Origin: Paracoccaceae bacterium
GTDB taxonomy: Bacteria; Pseudomonadota; Alphaproteobacteria; Rhizobiales; Stappiaceae
Assembly (NCBI GenBank): GCA_002709505.1
Contig: PARB01000079.1
Coordinates: 1 to 34,394, forward strand
Direction: 5' to 3'
DNA length: 34,394 nucleotides
In this document: piece by piece, positions 31,627-34,394 of the stretch
Layout of the letters: every line of letters begins with the position of its first letter
How positions within the stretch are numbered: the first letter of the stretch is position 1
The notes under the pieces: model-generated
The model's input: only the letters and a program-made list of their open reading frames with translations
The model's database searches: none
What the model was told of the DNA's origin: nothing
Position numbers and translations under genes: made by a program

Positions 31627-32604
31627 ATGTCTCAGTATCAAAACATCTTCACGCTGACGCAGGTGCGCGGTCCCTTCGAGGAGGGGATCCCGCTGCCCGC
31701 CGGGGACAGCCCGCGCAGCGGCAAGCCGTTTCACCTCTGGATCGCCGGCCTGTTCGGCAACGCGCAGATCGGTCCGATCTACCTGGGCTTTCTCGGCTCC
31801 GTCTCGATCGCCTGCGGCGCGATCGCCTTCCTGATCATCGGCCTCAACATGTGGGCGTCGGTGGGCTGGGATCCGGTGCAATTCGTCCGCCAGCTGTTCT
31901 GGCTGGCGCTCGAGCCGCCGCCGGCGAAATACGGCCTCAAGATCATTCCGCCGCTCAGCGAGGGCGGCTGGTGGATCATCGCCGGCTTCTTCCTGACGAC
32001 GTCGGTGCTCTTGTGGTGGGTGCGCATGTACAGACGGGCGCGCCAGCTTGAAATGGGCACACACGTGTGCTGGGCCTTCGCAGCCGCGATCTGGCTGTTC
32101 CTGGTGCTCGGTTTCATCCGGCCCGTGCTGATGGGCAGCTGGGCGGAAGCCGTTCCCTTCGGCATCTTCCCGCACCTCGACTGGACCGCGTCCTTCTCGA
32201 TCCGCTACGGAAACCTCTACTACAATCCGTTCCACGCGCTTTCGATCGTCTTCCTCTACGGCTCGGTCCTGCTGTTTGCCATGCATGGCGCGACGATCCT
32301 GGCGGTCACCCGCTACGGCGGCGAGCGCGAGCTGGAGCAGATCAGCGACCGCGGAACGGCCTCGGAACGCGCCGCCCTCTTCTGGCGCTGGACCATGGGC
32401 TTCAACGCCACGATGGAATCCGTTCACCGCTGGGCCTGGTGGTTCGCGGTCCTGACCCCGCTGACCGGCGGAATCGGCATCCTGCTGACCGGCACGGTCG
32501 TCGACAATTGGTACCTTTGGGGCATCAAGCACGGCATCGTCGCGCCGCTCCCCGACATCTATCCGGGCGTTGTCGACCCGGCAATGACAGGAGGCGGACA
32601 ATGA
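31627..32604 (+). CDS. pufM: Reaction centre M subunit PufM
   Basis: The 325-residue protein pairs with PufL. Pigment and iron ligands are His183 (GIFPHLDW), His203 (YNPFHALS), His220 (FAMHGATI), Glu235 (GGERELEQI) and His267 (ESVHRWAWW), each one position after the R. sphaeroides numbering. The C-terminus is extended beyond the last helix ([20 protein letters not shown]), as is common in species whose reaction centre binds a PufC cytochrome. It starts 10 bases after pufL behind GAGGAG and overlaps pufC as ATGA. Confidence 0.98.
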   Translation: MSQYQNIFTLTQVRGPFEEGIPLPAGDSPRSGKPFHLWIAGLFGNAQIGPIYLGFLGSVSIACGAIAFLIIGLNMWASVGWDPVQFVRQLFWLALEPPPAKYGLKIIPPLSEGGWWIIAGFFLTTSVLLWWVRMYRRARQLEMGTHVCWAFAAAIWLFLVLGFIRPVLMGSWAEAVPFGIFPHLDWTASFSIRYGNLYYNPFHALSIVFLYGSVLLFAMHGATILAVTRYGGERELEQISDRGTASERAALFWRWTMGFNATMESVHRWAWWFAVLTPLTGGIGILLTGTVVDNWYLWGIKHGIVAPLPDIYPGVVDPAMTGGGQ

Positions 32605-33776
32605 ACCTCTGGCTACCTATGGCCGCTGGGGCAGGCGCCTTGCTTGCCGTGGCGAGCTTCGTCGGCACGGACTGGGATCTCCCCCCTGTCGACACCGAGC
32701 AGATCGGCTATCGCGGAACCGGGATGTACAATTCCCGGGACCGTGAAACCGAGGCGGCGCTTCAGGCGGCGAATGTCGTGCCGCCCGCCCCCTGGGAGGC
32801 CGATCCCGAAGGCGACCGGGCCGGTGACATCTACGAGAACGTCCAGGTTCTCGGTCACCTGTCCGACGACCAGTTCAACCAGTTCATGGCAGCGATCACC
32901 GAGTGGATCGCCCCTGAAGAAGGCTGCACCTACTGTCACAACGCCGAGAATTTCGCCACGGACGACGTCTATCAGAAGGTCGTTTCCAGGCGGATGATCC
33001 AGATGACGCAGGCGATCAACGAGGACTGGACGCCGCATGTGCAACAGGTCGGCGTGACCTGCTACACATGCCACCGCGGACAGGCGATCCCGGCCAACGT
33101 CTGGTCGCGCGACACCTCGCCCGAGCCGCAGCCCGGCATGGCCGGCTACCGCGCCGGGCAGAACGTTGTGGCGAAATTCGGCGGCAATTCCTCGCTGCCG
33201 CAAAACGCGCTCGAGGACTATCTGCTGAACGACACGAACATCCGCGTCCACTCCACCACCGCCTTGCCGACGGGGACCAACCCCAATGGCACCAAGGAAA
33301 CGGAGAACACCTGGTCGCTGATGATGCACATGTCGGAAAGCCTCGGCGCAAACTGCACGACCTGCCACAACTCGCGCGCCTTCAACGACTGGGACCAGAG
33401 CCCGCCGCAACGCGTGACCGCCTGGCACGGCATCCGCATGTCGCGGGCGATCAACAACGACTATATCGTCGGCCTGACGCCCGTGTTCCCGGACAGCCGC
33501 AAGGGACCCGCCGGCGACGTCTACAAGGTCAGCTGCGCCCCCTGCCACAACGGCGTGCAGAAACCGCTCTACGGCGTCTCGATGATCGAGGACTATGTCG
33601 ACGCGCTGTCGAAGAAGACGCAGACCGGTGTGCCCGACTACGGCACCTATGTCCCGGGCGAAACGCTGACGCTGGAGCCGGCCCCGGAACCCGGCACGAC
33701 ATCGAGCCTCGCGCCGGCGCTTGCGCCGGCCGGCGCAACCGGCGAGCGGAACGTGGCGGCGGTGGTCGGGCAGTAG
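32601..33776 (+). CDS. pufC: Reaction centre tetraheme cytochrome c subunit PufC
   Basis: The 391-residue periplasmic subunit re-reduces the special pair. Four CxxCH heme sites are present: CTYCH (109-113), CYTCH (154-158), CTTCH (252-256) and CAPCH (312-316), with methionines in [16 protein letters not shown] and GIRMSRAI as likely axial ligands. The N-terminus ([20 protein letters not shown]) is a hydrophobic anchor without any lipobox cysteine, so attachment by an uncleaved helix is expected rather than the lipid anchor of Blastochloris. A proline/alanine-rich tail of about 50 residues follows the last heme. It is the last gene of the puf operon. Confidence 0.98.
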   Translation: MNLWLPMAAGAGALLAVASFVGTDWDLPPVDTEQIGYRGTGMYNSRDRETEAALQAANVVPPAPWEADPEGDRAGDIYENVQVLGHLSDDQFNQFMAAITEWIAPEEGCTYCHNAENFATDDVYQKVVSRRMIQMTQAINEDWTPHVQQVGVTCYTCHRGQAIPANVWSRDTSPEPQPGMAGYRAGQNVVAKFGGNSSLPQNALEDYLLNDTNIRVHSTTALPTGTNPNGTKETENTWSLMMHMSESLGANCTTCHNSRAFNDWDQSPPQRVTAWHGIRMSRAINNDYIVGLTPVFPDSRKGPAGDVYKVSCAPCHNGVQKPLYGVSMIEDYVDALSKKTQTGVPDYGTYVPGETLTLEPAPEPGTTSSLAPALAPAGATGERNVAAVVGQ

Positions 33777-33805
33777 CCGGGCATCCGCCTTTGCACCGCG
33801 CACAA

Positions 33806-33847
33806 GAAACCGCCGGGCCCCGCAGGGCCCGGCGGTTTCCGTTTCTC
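33806..33847 (+). terminator. Strong terminator after pufC
   Basis: A perfect 15-bp stem (GAAACCGCCGGGCCC / GGGCCCGGCGGTTTC, loop CGCA) is followed by a T-rich tail. The A-rich left arm lets it act in both directions, also ending the convergent EamA-family gene. It closes the crtE-to-pufC run. Confidence 0.92.
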
Positions 33848-33862
33848 TGCCGCCAAGCAGCG

Positions 33863-34394
33863 TCACCCGGCCGATTGCGGCCCCCGCCTGAGGCTTGCAA
33901 GCGTCAGCCCGTAGATACAGGCCACGATGATCGCGAAGGAGACGATCTGGTAGGGTGCGACCGCCTCGCCGAGGACGACGGCGGCGAGCACCATCGTCAG
34001 TGCCGGCCAGGGCGCGGTGATCGAACTGGCGAGGGACACGTCGATGTGACGGACGGCATGGAACCAGACGATGAGCTCCAGATAATAGACCAGCCCGAGT
34101 GCGATGGCGTGCGGCACGAAAATGGCGCGGACGACCCCGGCGTCAAAGGCGCCGCCGAAAACGAGCATCAGGGCGAGAAAGACCGTCGAGATCGCAACCC
34201 GGAAGAACGTCACCTGGGCCGGCGTCACCGGCGTGTGCATCAGTTCCTCGCGAATGATCACATGGGCCACGCTCCACAGGAACGGCACGCCGAGGGCGAC
34301 GAGAAACCAGAGCGACAGGCCGGAGGGGCGCAGGGTCCCCCCGGTGGCGAGGGCCCAGAAGGTCCTGCTGGTCCAACAGGCCCAGCAGGCCCAG
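33863..34394 (-). CDS. EamA-family (DMT) transporter, 5' end beyond window
   Basis: The visible part carries at least five hydrophobic helices, including LSLWFLVALGVPFLWSVAHV, VTFFRVAISTVFLALMLVFG, IALGLVYYLELIVWFHAVRH and ALTMVLAAVVLGEAVAPYQI, the last being the usual EamA end pattern (GE...P.Q..G/S). These exporters move metabolites across the inner membrane. The frame is open to the right edge with no ATG, so the start is outside unless the GTG at 34,288 is used. It is convergent with pufC and has no evident tie to photosynthesis. The substrate is unknown. Confidence 0.8.
   Translation of the reverse strand, partial: WACWACWTSRTFWALATGGTLRPSGLSLWFLVALGVPFLWSVAHVIIREELMHTPVTPAQVTFFRVAISTVFLALMLVFGGAFDAGVVRAIFVPHAIALGLVYYLELIVWFHAVRHIDVSLASSITAPWPALTMVLAAVVLGEAVAPYQIVSFAIIVACIYGLTLASLRRGPQSAG

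Noticed and set aside
1..34394. CRISPR array or long tandem repeats
   Set aside because: No regularly spaced repeats were seen; only short repeats in control regions and a trivial nine-base duplication at the right edge.

Overview
The window is GC-rich alphaproteobacterial DNA and holds two unrelated blocks. Positions 1 to about 9,002 are the integrase end of a temperate-phage-like genomic island. Positions 9,159 to about 33,850 are chromosomal and carry a large part of a purple-bacterial photosynthesis gene cluster. Gene content and order (bchID-bchO-crtIB, crtDC, crtEF-bchCXYZ-pufQBALMC), the GapR-type protein and the tetraheme PufC suggest an anoxygenic phototrophic alphaproteobacterium, perhaps of the Hyphomicrobiales. 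The genus cannot be fixed from this sequence.

Island (1-9,002). The outer end, next to the chromosome, carries an integrase and a putative excisionase. The integrase stops just before the 3' half of a tRNA-Pro(CGG) gene, which is the attachment site. The intact tRNA-Pro should therefore lie at the far end of the element, left of this window. Further in are a GapR/DUF2312 gene, an HD-domain gene and a small membrane protein. A lambda-like switch at 5,267-5,926 has divergent Cro-like and CI-like genes with palindromic operators between them. A second operator pair with the same 23-bp spacing controls the rightward small gene. The leftward early genes form tightly overlapping chains: a CII-like regulator, several tiny proteins, an HTH protein, a coiled-coil protein, a DNA methyltransferase-like protein and a CHC2-type primase cut by the window edge. 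Two genes on the opposite strand (1,430-2,065 and 4,608-5,264) look like cargo; each ends two bases from the stop codon of its convergent neighbour. No capsid, portal, terminase or tail gene is visible.

Link region (9,159-11,250). This holds an Lrp/AsnC regulator, a divergent unrecognised 64-residue protein, and a cobalamin-binding protein resembling PpaA/AerR, with no ppsR beside it in this window.

Photosynthesis cluster (11,251-33,850). dxs supplies isoprenoid precursors. bchI, bchD and bchO serve magnesium chelation. crtI, crtB, crtC, crtD, crtE and crtF make a methoxylated carotenoid of the spirilloxanthin/spheroidene type; crtA is not seen. bchC, bchX, bchY and bchZ carry out chlorin-ring reduction and the following oxidation. 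pufQ, pufB, pufA, pufL, pufM and pufC encode the LH1 antenna and the reaction centre with its tetraheme cytochrome. Four tandem pairs of PpsR/CrtJ-type sites (TGT-N12-ACA) lie upstream of dxs, bchI, the divergent crtD/crtE promoters and bchC. crtEF-bchCXYZ-pufQBALMC runs in one direction for 11 kb and ends at a strong terminator, so it probably works as a superoperon. An EamA-family transporter gene cut by the right edge marks the end of the cluster. bchF/N/B/H/L/M, bchG/P, puhA and ppsR are not in the window.
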